Shown here: in pieces, positions 11,707 to 21,900 of the stretch
Position numbering within the stretch: the stretch's first letter is position 1
Layout: the number at the start of each line of letters is the position of its first letter
Origin: Okapia johnstoni
Lineage: Eukaryota; Chordata; Mammalia; Artiodactyla; Giraffidae
Length of the DNA stretch: 64,000 bases
Direction of reading: 5' to 3'
Assembly: GCA_024291935.2 (NCBI GenBank)
Contig: CM044318.1
Coordinates: 86,130,001-86,194,000, forward strand
Notes under the pieces: generated by a model
Seen by the model: only the letters and a program-made list of their open reading frames with translations
The model's database searches: none
Told to the model about the DNA's origin: nothing
Program-made: the position numbers and the translations under genes

Positions 11707-11759
11707 CTGGAGGAGACTGCTTTTGAATCCTGCCTCTCACAATGTGCTGAAGAGTCCTT

Positions 11760-12420
11760 TGTATTGTAAATGCAAGGGGCTGTGATGTGAAATGTGTGTG
11801 CTTCCCATATTTATAAAGATACTCTGTCTAGGGTGCTGGTGCTGTGACAAAATGATGTGCCTGATTCAGACAGCTCTCTAGACTTTCATTCTGCATCAGC
11901 CGTCTGAGTGTTAGAAACCAGAGTTCATTAATAAGGCATATTTTTCGCCAGGGAATAATGCGACAATGATGTGAGATTTATTCCCCGTCAGTCTGGATGA
12001 GCAAGGAGAGGTTGAGGCAGAGGGAAGGCACCAGGACACCTGTCAGTAATTAAATCTGAAGGCGCCAATGACCCTACACACTGAGGAGGAGAGAGGAGGT
12101 TGCTGTCGTAAACGCTGTGGACTTTACCTAGAGGGTGGGCCATTATTCTCGCCTCTAGATGCAAACACTTCCTCTGGATTTATCTCCGTTGTGTGGGAAA
12201 AAATTCAGTGTGAATATCCTATAGCTAGAATATGAAGGACGTCGGAACGTTTTCCCCGAATAGGACGTAAGAGTGGGGATTTCTGAGTCACGCTGCTTTA
12301 TGTTAGAGGCTTCGCTCAGTTAGTTCCGTGACAATCTAGGCATCCCTTTCCTGCATCCCCTTAGTTGTTTGAGTGGGTATGCAAATGTGTATGTCAGTCC
12401 TTGGGTCCAAAAACACCTGG
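11760..12420. promoter_or_regulatory. AT-leaning single-copy block, candidate regulatory element
   Basis: It has no recognised repeat and a lower GC content than the flanks. Motifs include a SOX-like GACAATG near 11961, AGTAATTAAA at 12045-12054 and a perfect octamer ATGCAAAT at 12379-12386. Regulatory function is inferred from composition and motifs only. Confidence 0.33.
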
Positions 12421-12970
12421 ATGTTGGGGGAAAAACAAGGCCAGTTGCCTCTTCTGTGGCGTGAAGGAAAGGCAACCAAGGTCACCACAGCTTAGATGCT
12501 GTGTCTGTGGGGATGCGGTGAGGCCAGGCAGCAGGCAACCCTAAATCCCAGTGGCTTGAAACCAGAAAGGTTTTGTCTCCCTCACTTACTCTTCCTCTCC
12601 CTCAGACACTGGAGGGTCCTCACTCAGGGGCTCAGGCTCCACCGTCTGCGGGGGCTCCAGTCGTCGCAGCGGGGAAACCAGAGCAGGAATGTCCAGCCCT
12701 GGGGACGTGCACGGGCAGGTCTGCTCACATCTCACTGGCCGGCCTGGGTGCTGGTTGCTGTGGCTTCGGGCGAGCGGGCGGCTGGTCCTCCTGTGCCCCC
12801 GAAGAGACGTACCAGCCTGGACGTTAGGAAGGCCTGCTGTGGGGGCAGAGGCCGGTCTAGCTGTCATCCTCTCTGCAGTGATCCCAGAGCAGACACAGGG
12901 CCTCCGTGGATTTAGTGAGCAGGTAACTATGTCATCACCCCACACATGGGATGGACGTTTTCAGGGCCAG
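12421..12970. other. GC-rich single-copy DNA
   Basis: It holds a moderate local concentration of CpG (12640-12800) but no recognisable promoter or exon. The plus- and minus-strand open frames here mirror each other and carry no known domain. Confidence 0.45.
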
Positions 12971-12977
12971 AGGGTGG

Positions 12978-13407
12978 ACTGTAATTGGTTGAGTTGTGTC
13001 CCCCTCAAAGACATATCTGCCTGGAACCTCAGACTGTGAGCTTATTTGTAATAAGAAACTTTGCAAATGTAATTAAGGTAAGGATCTCGGGCCTTTAATC
13101 CAAAGCTAAGTCTTTATAAGGCAAAGGATGCAAAGCCGGATACAGATACACGGAGGGAAAGTCCATTTGCTGGGGGAGGCAAAGACTTGTGTGATGCGGC
13201 CACAGGCAAGGATTTCTAGGTGGCCAGCCGCCCCTGGAAGTTGGACGAGGGAAGCAAGGAGTCCCTCTGGAGCCTTTGGAGGGAGAGTGGTCCCAGCGAC
13301 ACGTTGATTTTGGACCCCTGGTTTCTAGAACTGCAAGAGCGTGAATTTCTGTTGCTTTAAGCCCCGAGTTTGTGGTGTTTTATTTGGCAGCCATAGGAAG
13401 CTGATAC
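12978..13407 (+). mobile_element. MLT1-type LTR
   Basis: Ordered landmarks: GTTGAGTTGTGTCCCCCTCA, a GCAAATGTAATTAAGG block, TCTTTATAAGGCAAAGGATG, GTGATGCGGCCACAGGCAAG, the CCTGGAAGTTGGA block and GTTTGTGGTGTTTTATTTGG followed by CAGCCATAGGAAGCTGATAC. It is nearly full length and not interrupted. Confidence 0.85.
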
Positions 13408-13874
13408 AGACTACCACAGAAAATTGATCCTGCAAGGTAGCGTTTGAGAAATCGCACACTTCTCCCTTTGCTGTGCCTTCCCCTTCCCTGCTCCAGGCTT
13501 CTCCACCCCCTTCCCTTCTCTTATTTCTAGGAAGGAGCTAAAGGCAATGCAGTCTGAGGCACCTCCTGGAGGTGGGGCAGGGAGAGGGGGATGGCTCTGG
13601 GAGTAGAGGGGGTGCACTCAGCTGGGAGAGACGGCCCTGGTGGTCCAGGGGAGCTGCGGGAGGCGGTTGGACCGGTGGGGCTGAGCCGCAGGCAGCTGGC
13701 CGTGTGTCTGCAGTGGGACCACCTGGTGGATCCGAGTCATCAGCATTCATACTCCATGAGGTGCTGCAAGGCTGCCTTTGCAAACAGGCATCGGGGCTTT
13801 AAACTCTGTTTAAACCGAGTTATGTGACTAGCAACTGATAGACTGATTCGTCTCGACTTGGGGCGGGTGTGGGT
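13408..13874. other. Single-copy DNA
   Basis: No repeat or gene recognised. GC-rich open frames on both strands overlap. Confidence 0.45.
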
Positions 13875-13946
13875 GTGCTAAGTCGCTTCGGTCACGTCTG
13901 ACTGTATGCGACCCCGTGGACTGTAGCCCGCCAGGCCCCTCTGTCA
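13875..13946 (-). mobile_element. BovA SINE fragment
   Basis: A roughly 72-bp antisense BovA terminal fragment, with TGCTAAGTCGCTTCGGTCAC, GCGACCCCGTGGACTGTAGC and CCAGGCCCCTCTGTC, truncated at both ends relative to a monomer. Confidence 0.88.
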
Positions 13947-14640
13947 AGGAATGGCCGCCTTGGGTCTGGAGCTTGGGGTGGGACTGCCCGGCCTGCAGGG
14001 GTGGGGAGGGGCAGGAGGGGCCTCGGAGACCTCACAGCACATCCCTCTCCCTGCCCAAGGGCCTGACGCTGAAGCTTCCGGGTCTGTGCTGAGATCCCTG
14101 ACCAGAGCCGAAGGGGAGGCTGCTCTCAAGGGGCCGGCAGGCCCTGCCCTCGGGTTTCAGCCTTGGGTACCCTGTGTTCCCTTCCGGAAAACCACTGTGC
14201 TTCTCCCAGTCTCATTGTTTCACCTGTGATGGGGGAGCCCCTTTCCTGGGGTTGCCATGGAGAGGAATATGGTGCAGATCAAGTGCCCTGCAGGGAGCCC
14301 TCCACAGAAGGACCTCTTAAGAGAGCTGAAGGAGGAAGGGGGAGACCACCCCCGGTGGGGGGGAGGGTCCCCTGTGAATGTCAGGCCGGCTGTGCTCCTC
14401 TGGCTCCTGGAAGCAGACAGGAAGGCTGCCCCGGGCCTGTGGGGGGGCTGCCCCTGGCCTGTGTGAGTGGGGGCGGCCCCAGGCCTGTGGGGGATGGGCA
14501 GGGCAGCCCCGGGCCTGTGGGCAGGGTGGCCTGCTGGAGGCCAGCTGTGCTGTGTCCCTAGCCTGGGAGGACCGCCCTTGCCAGACACAGGCAGCCCCCA
14601 AGACAGCTGTGACCCAATAGCCCTGAGCTGCCCTAAAGAT
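13947..14640. other. GC-rich single-copy DNA with minisatellite core
   Basis: Very G-rich on the plus strand. The core 14425-14535 is a degenerate tandem repeat, listed separately. Apparent open frames of over 100 codons on both strands are explained by composition and the repeat. Confidence 0.45.
14425..14535. repeat. Degenerate GC-rich minisatellite
   Basis: About four copies of a unit related to GCCCCGGGCCTGTGGGGG, at roughly 14428, 14449, 14474 and 14505, with spacing of 21 to 31 bp. Multiple G runs of four to eight on one strand give G-quadruplex potential. Confidence 0.7.
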
Positions 14641-14960
14641 GTTAATTTTTACAGAGCATACCTGGCCTAAGGCTGCCAGATGCTGTAATGAAAATTTATA
14701 TGTTTTTGCAAATCGCAGCAACCCAGCTTTGTGGTGGCAGAGGCCTCTGCTGTCTCCTCTCCAGGGAGCTGGGGAGTCCTGGGGCCTCTCCCTGCGGTGA
14801 TGGGAGGTTGACAGCCCCTGCTGGGCCCTGCCCTTAGCTTTCTGAGGCTGATTATGGGCGCTTACAGAGGCTGAGAGCAAATTTGTCTGCCAGGTTAAGC
14901 CCCCTTTATCTCAAGGCTCTGCTGTCTCTAAACAATCAGTGGGTTGATCTCAGTTCTTGA
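14640..14960. promoter_or_regulatory. Mixed single-copy block with AT-rich motifs
   Basis: It contains a TGTAATGAAAATTTATATG stretch near 14682, TTTGCAAATCGCAGC near 14705 and CTAAACAATCAG near 14928. No repeat is recognised. It resembles other candidate conserved elements in the window, but the evidence is weak. Confidence 0.25.
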
Positions 14961-15600
14961 TGCAGAGTCAAGTCGAGCAGATCCTGTGTGGATTGGAGCT
15001 CAGCAAACGAAGTGACTTCCCGGGGGGGTGGGTCTGTTTGATGAGTCACAGCTCTTGGTCCTTTCATGGCGCCTTCTGCAGTTCTGCTGTCAGGCAGCTC
15101 CTCTGTTCTCAGGACACCCCTGCGACAGGCAGAGAGGAGTCCTGGGCCCCCGTCTGCAGGGGGAGGGGGTGGGGGGTGGGTGCCAGGTGCAGGAGAAGGA
15201 GGCCACCCGGGGCCCCCCTGGCCACTCCCCAGGCCTCCGCACTGGTCTGACCCAGGAAGCACCCCCGGGCGGGCCTGGCCCAGGTGGGCTGACCTCTTTC
15301 CTGCAGGGAGGCTCCCTGTCTGCAGCTCTATCCCTGCCCCCGGAGCGGGGAGGCAGCCTGGGAAGGGGAGCGCGCTGCAGTGGACTCACCATTTGTCACT
15401 GTCGCATGGTTGGTTGTCCTCCGGTTCCGGACACCTGGCCAGCCCGCATCTGAATACGGGTCTCTCTGCTGCTCCTGGAGGGGCTGTAATTGGAGGTGCC
15501 CATGCCGGCCCCTGCCTCCAAGCTCCCAAATGATGAAGCACATGGCTCTGCCTTGCGCCCTGACACCCAGCCGGGGGTGGCCGCCCTCTGTGTTCACACA
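14961..15600. other. GC-rich single-copy DNA
   Basis: No repeat or exon recognised. Long-looking frames around 15028-15533 have no homology I can name and run against mirror frames on the other strand. Confidence 0.45.
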
Positions 15601-15985
15601 GGCCCGGTGCTGTTCATTACGGTGTTAATGTGGACGGGAAATAGGAATTTCAAGGGTTTGATGAAATGAAGACTTTCCTGTTAGCCAGCACGACTCAGAA
15701 GGGGGTAGAAATACATCAGCCTGCATGTTTGAAGACCGGGAAGCAGGCAAGCAGGTGGCCTGGACTAAGGGGCCTTTGAGGCATAATATAATTTACAATC
15801 CTCCTGTTTGCTGTGATGTCTCTGCTAAACACGCTTCTCCCAGGCTAATGAAGCAGGGCTCTGCTCTAACTAATCTCTCCGTTCTGATGAGAATATTGAA
15901 ACGCCCTGTGCAGAAGCAGGTCAACTGGCGATTGCAACTAACAACGGAAGCAGATGTTGGGGTCTGCTCAGACCATCAATAGCCA
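15600..15985. promoter_or_regulatory. AT-rich single-copy block, candidate regulatory element
   Basis: A drop in GC between two GC-rich spacers, without recognised repeats. It contains a GGCATAATATAATTTACAAT stretch near 15779 and GGCTAATGAAGC near 15843. Function is inferred only. Confidence 0.33.
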
Positions 15986-16800
15986 GGTTGCTAAGAGCAC
16001 TTGGGTGGAAGGCCCTTGTGGGACTGGGGGTCAGGGGCGTGGCCGCAGGAGACAAACCTGCTGCTGGTTCTGAACCATCTCCCAGGCTGTGGAGGTCAGC
16101 TGCCCACGGGCCCGCGTCCAGCTCATTGCCTGTGTCATGTGTGTCACCCGCGTCCAGCTCATTGCCTGTGTCATGTGTGTCAAGCCGGGAGACTCACCGC
16201 TTTGCTGAACTTCTCCCGGAGAGTTCAGTGAACACACAGGCTGCATCACAGAGGGGTCTGATTCAGAGATGGACTGTGAGGCCAGAAGCACGAGAGACAA
16301 GTCCAGAAGCTGCCCAGCGTGGGAACTTCGGCTCCAGCAGGAGTTACTGGGCATCGCCACGTGTCACAGTGTGCTCTGCCCGCTGCAGAAAGTCAACAGT
16401 GAGGGGAGCCTGCCCACGAAACTGGCAGACGACTCAGTGACATGGGCTCCTGGGGAGCAGGGAGCCTGTGTGGAACTGCCTGCCCAGGGGTCGGGTGACT
16501 CTAGTGATGCTGTCAGGCCACTGTGAAGTAGCAAGAGGCCCCAGCGCTGGGCAGCAGTGGTGGGCAGAGGTGGTGCGGCCTCTGCAGAGCCCAGAGGGGA
16601 AGGCCGGGCAGCCTATCGGTCAGGACCAGGGGGCTTCAGGACTCATCGGACCTGGCTCCAGCATTGCTGGTTTCCTTCCTCAGAGTCTTCCTCTGCAAGG
16701 GGACAGCTGCGCATCCGTGTGCCAGGAATGTGGGTGCTGGGAGAGCCAATGTCATCAAGAGTGTAACGCAGGGTGGTAGAGCTGATCCACGGTGACGTGG
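15986..16800. other. Single-copy DNA with a 36-bp tandem duplication
   Basis: Apart from the duplication at 16111-16182 I see no repeat or gene. A 150-codon plus-strand frame here spans the duplication and shows no domain. Confidence 0.45.
16111..16182. repeat. Perfect 2 x 36-bp tandem duplication
   Basis: The unit starting CCCGCGTCCAGCTCATTGCC occurs at 16111-16146 and again without mismatch at 16147-16182. The lack of divergence suggests a recent slippage event or a polymorphic VNTR. Confidence 0.95.
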
Positions 16801-16804
16801 GGAG

Positions 16805-17290
16805 TTGGTGTGAGGTTGGTTTGTTTCCTGTTGCCATAGTAGCAGATCATCACAGATTTAACCGTCGAACACAGCACCGGTTTATCATCTCAGTTTCTAG
16901 AGGTCAGAAGTCTGACATGGCTCTGGCTAAGATGAAGTCAGCTTTTCAGCAGGGCTGTGTTCCTCCCAGGGGCTCTGGGGAGAAGCCACTTTTAGGCTCA
17001 TTCAGGACGTTGCCTGAATTCAGTTTCTTGTAGAGGTTGTAGGACTGAGGCCCATTTCCTTGCTGGCTGCCGGCTGACAGGGCAGTTTTCTCCGAGGGGC
17101 GTCTCTCGGGTCCTTGCAGGTGGGTCCCTGCCTCTCAGAGCCAGCAGCAGTGCACCGAAGCCTTCTCAAGCTTGACTTCTCTCTGAACTGCCTTTCTGCT
17201 GCCTCCCTCTTGCTTCAGCTAGAGAAAGTGCTTTGCTTTTAAGAGCTGTGTGATTAGATGACCCGAGATAATCTGCATATTTAAGATCCT
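16805..17290 (-). mobile_element. MLT1-like LTR, antisense
   Basis: The plus-strand landmarks TTTCCTGTTGCCATAGTAGC, TTTCTAGAGGTCAGAAGTCT, TTGCTGGCTGCCGGCTGACA and GATAATCTGCATATTTAAGA are in the order of an antisense ERVL-MaLR LTR. The end nearest 17290 borders a cluster of SINEs. Confidence 0.7.
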
Positions 17291-17300
17291 CCTTGTGAGG

Positions 17301-17499
17301 TCAGTCACTCAGTCATGTCCGACTCTTTGTGACCCCATGGGCCAGCGGATTCTTTACCAGCTGAGCCACCAGGGAAGCCCAAGAATACTCGAGTGGGCAG
17401 CCTTTCCCTTCTCCAGGGGATCTTCCCAACCCAGGGATCGAACCCAGGTCTCCCACATTGCAGGCGGACTCTTTACCCGCTGAGCCACCAGGGAAGCCC
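17301..17499 (-). mobile_element. Bov-tA-type SINE with two tRNA-like heads
   Basis: On the plus strand a BovA tail piece (TCAGTCACTCAGTCATGTCC) is followed by one antisense head ending GCCACCAGGGAAGCCC near 17379. A spacer AAGAATACTCGAGTGGGCAG comes next, then a second complete head ending at 17499. The same double-head order recurs at 43114-43266. Confidence 0.88.
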
Positions 17500-17510
17500 C
17501 GAGTTTCACT

Positions 17511-17727
17511 TGTGTGCTCAGTCACTCAGTCGTGTCTGACTCTTTGCGATCCCTTGGACTGTACCCCGCCAGGCTCCTCTGTCCATGGGATTCTCCAGGC
17601 AAGAATACTGAGGTTGGTTGCCATCCCCTCCTCCAACGGATCTTCCTCCAGGGATCGCACCCATGTCTCTTATGTCTCCTGCATCAGCAAGCAAATTCTT
17701 TACCACTAGCGCCACCTGGGAAGCCCA
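17511..17727 (-). mobile_element. Bov-tA SINE
   Basis: A full antisense unit: TGTGTGCTCAGTCACTCAGT, CCAGGCTCCTCTGTCCATGG, then the antisense head ending GCGCCACCTGGGAAGCCC. It lies 11 bp from the preceding SINE. Confidence 0.94.
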
Positions 17728-17751
17728 ACATCACTGCTAGCGGTACCTAAC

Positions 17752-17984
17752 TTTTAATTCATTTATTTGGCCGCACTGGTCTTAGTTGTGGGACACGGGA
17801 TCTTCGTGGCGGTGCGTGGACTTCTCTCTCAGGTGTCTTGAGGGCTCTAGAGCGCAGGCTTCGTAGGTATTGTGTGGGCTTATTGCCCTGCAACGTGTGG
17901 GACCTAGATCCCCAACCAGGGATCGAACTCGGGTAACCTGCATTGGAGGGCGGATTCTTAACCACTGGACCACCAGGGAAGTCC
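17752..17984 (-). mobile_element. tRNA-derived SINE (CHR-2/SINE2-1 type)
   Basis: Plus-strand text runs from TTTGGCCGCACTGGTCTTAG through AACGTGTGGGACCTAGATCC and GGGATCGAACTCGGGT (antisense B box) to CCACCAGGGAAGTCC. It is the third SINE in a row in this cluster. Confidence 0.88.
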
Positions 17985-18004
17985 TGCTTTAGTTTAAAAT
18001 ATGT

Positions 18005-18115
18005 TGAAATGGATGCTTAGGGAGACCCAGTGACTTGCCTGGGTGCTGCAGCCGGTGGATTCCAGAGATGGGGGCCAAGTTCCCTTGGTCTAGTCTGTCT
18101 CCAAAGTCAGAACTG
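18005..18115 (-). mobile_element. MIR-like fragment
   Basis: The text ATGGATGCTTAGGGAGACCC, AGTGACTTGCCTGGGT and the following TCCAGAGATGGGGGCC resemble the antisense core of MIR (the GAGGCTCAGAGAGG..TGACTTGCCC consensus). It is degraded. Confidence 0.4.
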
Positions 18116-18309
18116 TCCGTGGTGGTCCCATGTTTTGTGAAGCTGTCAGTATTGAGTTATAATTTTGTGTGTGAATAATAAAAGAGCCCTTGGTGCCGGG
18201 TGCACAAGAAGAGCCTGGTGCTTTCAGAGAGGCTGGCAGGTGAGACCACTGTTCAGCAGATGTTTATTCCCTTGATCCTTTGCCTCCTCTTTACTCCTCG
18301 CCCTCTACT

Positions 18310-18650
18310 CACTCCCACACCTGCCCGTGACAGGTTGAGCTTGGCCATGTGACTTGCTTTGGCAGGTGGAACTTGGAGGGAAGTGCCAGCATGCCAGCTG
18401 TAGCCCAGCCCCTGCTGGGCATTGCTCGTTTCCGTCCCTCCAGAGAGTCTGTCGTCAGCTGGGGGACCATGACCCTGGGGTCTGCCTCTCTAGACAGAGA
18501 CTTGACTCGTGGAGCAGTCTGAACTTGACCCCAGTGCAAAATAGAGCTGCCTAGTCACACCTCAACTTTTACTGGTGAGAAATAAATGCTTATTGCCTTG
18601 TTCCTCTGAGATGTGGTGATTGTTTGTTACACAGAAAACCTGACAGATAC
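18310..18650 (+). mobile_element. MaLR-type LTR, degraded
   Basis: TTGAGCTTGGCCATGTGACT, the TTGCTTTGGCAGGTGGAA block, GAGAAATAAATGCTTATTGC and GGTGATTGTTTGTTACACAG are in the order of an old MaLR-type LTR with an AATAAA signal. The subfamily is not assigned. Confidence 0.6.
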
Positions 18651-19450
18651 TGCTGGGAAGTAAATAATTTGCAGGCTGGAGTTGGGTTGACTCAGGGGCA
18701 GGGTGTTAAGGCTTGAGAGGAATTAATAGAGTTATTTGTTCCAAACTTGGTAAGTACTGACCTGTAAGTAGTGCCTGACTTTCGGTCTTCCTGGTTATCT
18801 TCACGCTCTGAGCTCCCTCCTGAGGGAGTCCTGCTGCATTCCTGTTGGTTGGTGCTGCCCGGGGAGTGACATCAGGGCACGCTCTGCCCCTGGGCTGAGG
18901 GTTCAGGGCCTGCGATCACATCCTGACTCCCTGGAGATCCTGCCCTTCTCCAGATCATTTCTGCCCTCCAGTCTCCTTGTGAAGGATGCTGAGATAAAGG
19001 GTGTGTGCACACAAGGCCTGTTTGTGGCTTCACCTATTCAGTGAACATTTACTGAGCACCTGCTCTGCTCAAGCTCTTGATGAGGGACCCACAGATTCAA
19101 AGTGGCCCTTGTCGTCACAGCTCTGAGAGCCTCACAGGGGCTTGTTCAGACCCCATTCCAGGCAGAAGGTGCTACATGTGAAAGACAGGAGCCAAGGCAC
19201 CAGCCCTTGGGAGGAGATGGGACCCCCTTCAGCTGGCAGTGGTGGGGCTGCTTCATGCACACGGTGCCGTTTGAATTTGAGGAATATTTCCCTCACGTGT
19301 TCACTGATCCAAAAAAATGTTCACTTACCATCTATTAAGTGCCAAGCAGAGTGATGGTGAGCATGGCCGAGTCCCTCTCCTTGTGGGCTGCAGGGTCTCT
19401 GGCTGCAGAGAAAGAAGAGGCAGGATGCTTCTGAAAATGGGAGCAGCATA
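18651..19450. other. Single-copy DNA with weak L2/MIR-type traces
   Basis: Two stretches, near 19033 (ACATTTACTGAGCACCTGCT) and near 19320 (CCATCTATTAAGTGCCAAGC), resemble a widespread ancient repeat motif. Otherwise nothing is recognised. Confidence 0.4.
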
Positions 19451-19818
19451 AGAAAAGACATTTTCTTATTGAAGTGTAGTTGGTTTGCAGTGTTGTGTTA
19501 GTGACTGCTACACAGCAAAGTGACTCAGTTATACACGTATATACGTTCTTTTTGTGTTCTTTTCCAGTATGTTATCAGCAGATATTGAAGACAGTTCCCT
19601 GTGCCACACAGTAGGGTCTTGTTTATCTGCTCTATATATGCTAGTCTGCGTCTGCTAATCCCAGACTCTCAGTCCATCCCTCGTCCACCCCCACCCACTT
19701 GGCAACCACAAGTCTGTCCTCTAGGTCCATGAGTCTGTTTCTGCTTCGTAGATAGGTTCATTTGTGACATATTTTAGATTCCACATTTAAGTGATATCAT
19801 ATGGTATTTGAGAAAAGA
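19451..19818 (-). mobile_element. Artiodactyl L1 3' end, antisense
   Basis: Plus-strand L1 3' UTR text: TATTGAAGTGTAGTTGGTTT, GCAAAGTGACTCAGTTATAC, CCCTGTGCCACACAGTAGGG and GTGATATCATATGGTATTTG. Flanking 8-bp AGAAAAGA at 19451-19458 and 19811-19818 is a plausible target-site duplication, giving a ~350-bp 5'-truncated insertion. Confidence 0.88.
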
Positions 19819-20930
19819 ATACTTTTAAATAGGATTTGGGGAACACTGGAGATCAAAAAATGGTTTGGTCTGAGTGACGTGTCATTTCAAATTAAGAAAG
19901 TCTCAGAGTGGTTTGTCCTGATCACCTCTTTGCGGCTGCTAAGAATGGTAGTAGTGAAATGGTACAGAAAACCTATCACTCACAGAGAACTGTGTTAGTC
20001 AGTTTAATTTCACCGAGACCCTCGACTGGGAGGAGAACTCGGAACAATTCTCTTCACTTGGATGAGATGTCAGTGAACTACGTGTCCGTCTCTAATCCCG
20101 TTAACCTGCCAGATGGGACGTGCGCTGAGTAATGAAGGCCACACGGGGTTAGAAACGCACCCGTTTGGAGAAGAGCATCAGGGTTTGGAAAATTCTAAGT
20201 TATGTGAAAGATCTGGGCATGTAAACTAATGATGTCCAGAGTGAAGCTTTCATGGTGTCTCTGCACCATGATCAGAGCCTGCCTTACCCACCTTGAAGGC
20301 ACAGCCAGTCCCCGTCCTGGCCAAGAATCAGTCGACCGAGCCCCCCAGAACCTGCAGCCTTGGCTAGACTGAGATACACTTTCCCTACTTCCTTTGGGTC
20401 CTGAACCTCAGAAGGTAGAGAAATAAGTCATTTTGTAAGATTATTATAGCACTGACAAGATTTAAGTTACATATAAAGAAGTCAGTTAAGTCTGTACCAT
20501 TTATACTGAGACTGGGACTGAGTGAGAGCAGAAGTAACCTGTATAACCATCTTATTTATGAATGCTGTTCTGCAGTTCATGTTCTTGAAGCCTTCAAAAT
20601 GGTCTGTCATGTTTTATTTGTAGATATGGTTTAAATTATTTAAGGGAATTGAGTTAATTTCACTTGAAAACATTGCTTAAGAATAATTATTATCTAGGTT
20701 TTGTTTCTGAAGTATGTTGAGAATTACATTTTAAGGAGTATGAATGCCCTTCTAGCCACAAAACCACTACGGACATTACAACTCCTAGGGCACAAGGGTT
20801 TTCTCCTGTATCACAATGATAGATTATATTAAATTTCCTAATATTGAACCATTCATTCATTTGTTAATTCAACCAATTACAAAGAATGTGTCCTATATAG
20901 ATAAGATTCTTGTTATCAAGGGGCTTGATG
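19819..20930. other. AT-rich single-copy DNA
   Basis: No young repeat. Around 20830-20930 there may be a trace of an ancient repeat. There is no coding evidence. Confidence 0.4.
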
Positions 20931-20937
20931 TTCAGAC

Positions 20938-21017
20938 ACTGGTTCTCAAAATGTAGTTCCTAGACCAGCGGCATCATTTTCACCTGGAAACTCATTAGAA
21001 ATGTAGGTTTTTGGAAG
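20938..21017 (+). mobile_element. MER5-like DNA transposon fragment
   Basis: The block GGTTCTCAAAATGTAGTTCC, CTAGACCAGCGGCATCATTT, TCACCTGGAAACTCATTAGA matches the start of the MER5A (hAT-Charlie) non-autonomous element. The second half is missing. Confidence 0.8.
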
Positions 21018-21023
21018 GTCTCC

Positions 21024-21240
21024 TGTGATTAATTTAAGATCATCCTGGAGTTTGAGGGGCCCTCAGTCCGGTGACTGGTGTCCTTGGAAGGAGAGGACCT
21101 GCAGACGCACGGGAGATGTAGGTGAGGATGCAGCTGAGACTGGAGTGATTCTTCCACAGCCACGGGTTGTCAGGAGGGAGATGTGGACCAGATTGTCCGT
21201 CAGAGCCTCCAGGAGGAGCCAAGCCTGCCTGAGGCAGTAC
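21024..21240 (+). mobile_element. MLT1-like LTR, partial
   Basis: CAGTCCGGTGACTGGTGTCC, TTGGAAGGAGAGGACCTGCA, GAGACTGGAGTGATTCTTCC and CCAGGAGGAGCCAAGCCTG follow the internal order of an MLT1-type LTR. The 5' and 3' ends are lost. Confidence 0.6.
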
Positions 21241-21243
21241 ATA

Positions 21244-21900
21244 GATGGGCTCCAGGTTAGACGTTTACAACTGGCCTCCTGTTTACATGGGGCAGGAAAA
21301 AGGTGGGCTTCAGGCTGGACACTTAAAACTAGCCTCCTGTTTGCATTTCCTTTAGATAGCAGACAGGTGGGCTCCAGCTTAGGCATTTGCAATCAGCCTC
21401 CTTGTGCTTTCTGAAATGAAAGAAACACCTTAAACAGGGTACATAGCCAGGCTTTGTCTCCTGTGGACATGTTGAGATCATAGTCACAGCAGAAAGAGAG
21501 AGGGGCTGAACCCTGTTTGAGTGAAAGGTCAGATGGTTGCGTATTCCTCGTCCTTGGAGCAGAGGAGACTTTGGGGGTCAAAAAGCAGGGCATGCACAGA
21601 AAGACTCCCTGGGGGTCAAAAGGCAGGGCGTGCCAGGCCATAATAAGTCTTGCTTCTTTCTTCCCAGATGCCTCTGTGTTGAAATCTATCTTGGCCGAGG
21701 GGTGTGTGCACACTTGGGGCAGGGTCCTGAGACAGATTAACCAAGGGGTGCAAAACAAGGCCACCGGCCAGAGGAAAACTGCCCCCTTATAAGTGACTTA
21801 AACTTCCCGAAGGTGGGACTCCTCACGAGTCTCTCAAAATGAGCAGTTCCTGAAGTTGGCATCATTCAAGATGAAAGGAAAGTGGAAAGCGGAGAGTTCT
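21244..21900. mobile_element. Probable LTR-type sequence with internal tandem repeats
   Basis: Three imperfect units starting GGGCTCCAGGTTAG-like text lie at 21244, 21302 and 21366. A second pair starting GGGGGTCAAAAAGCAGGG lies at 21573 and 21611 (38-bp period). Internally repeated, moderately GC-rich text with a CCCCTTATAAGTGACTTAAA segment near 21783 suggests an LTR, but I cannot name a family. Confidence 0.35.

Noticed and set aside
12640..12800. Possible CpG island promoter
   Set aside because: CpG density is only moderate and there is no recognisable first exon, TATA or initiator context. Not called without computed ratios.
14220..14880. Open frames of 120 to 187 codons on both strands
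   Set aside because: They run through a GC-rich minisatellite. Low-complexity Pro, Gly and Arg content and mirrored frames indicate a composition artefact.
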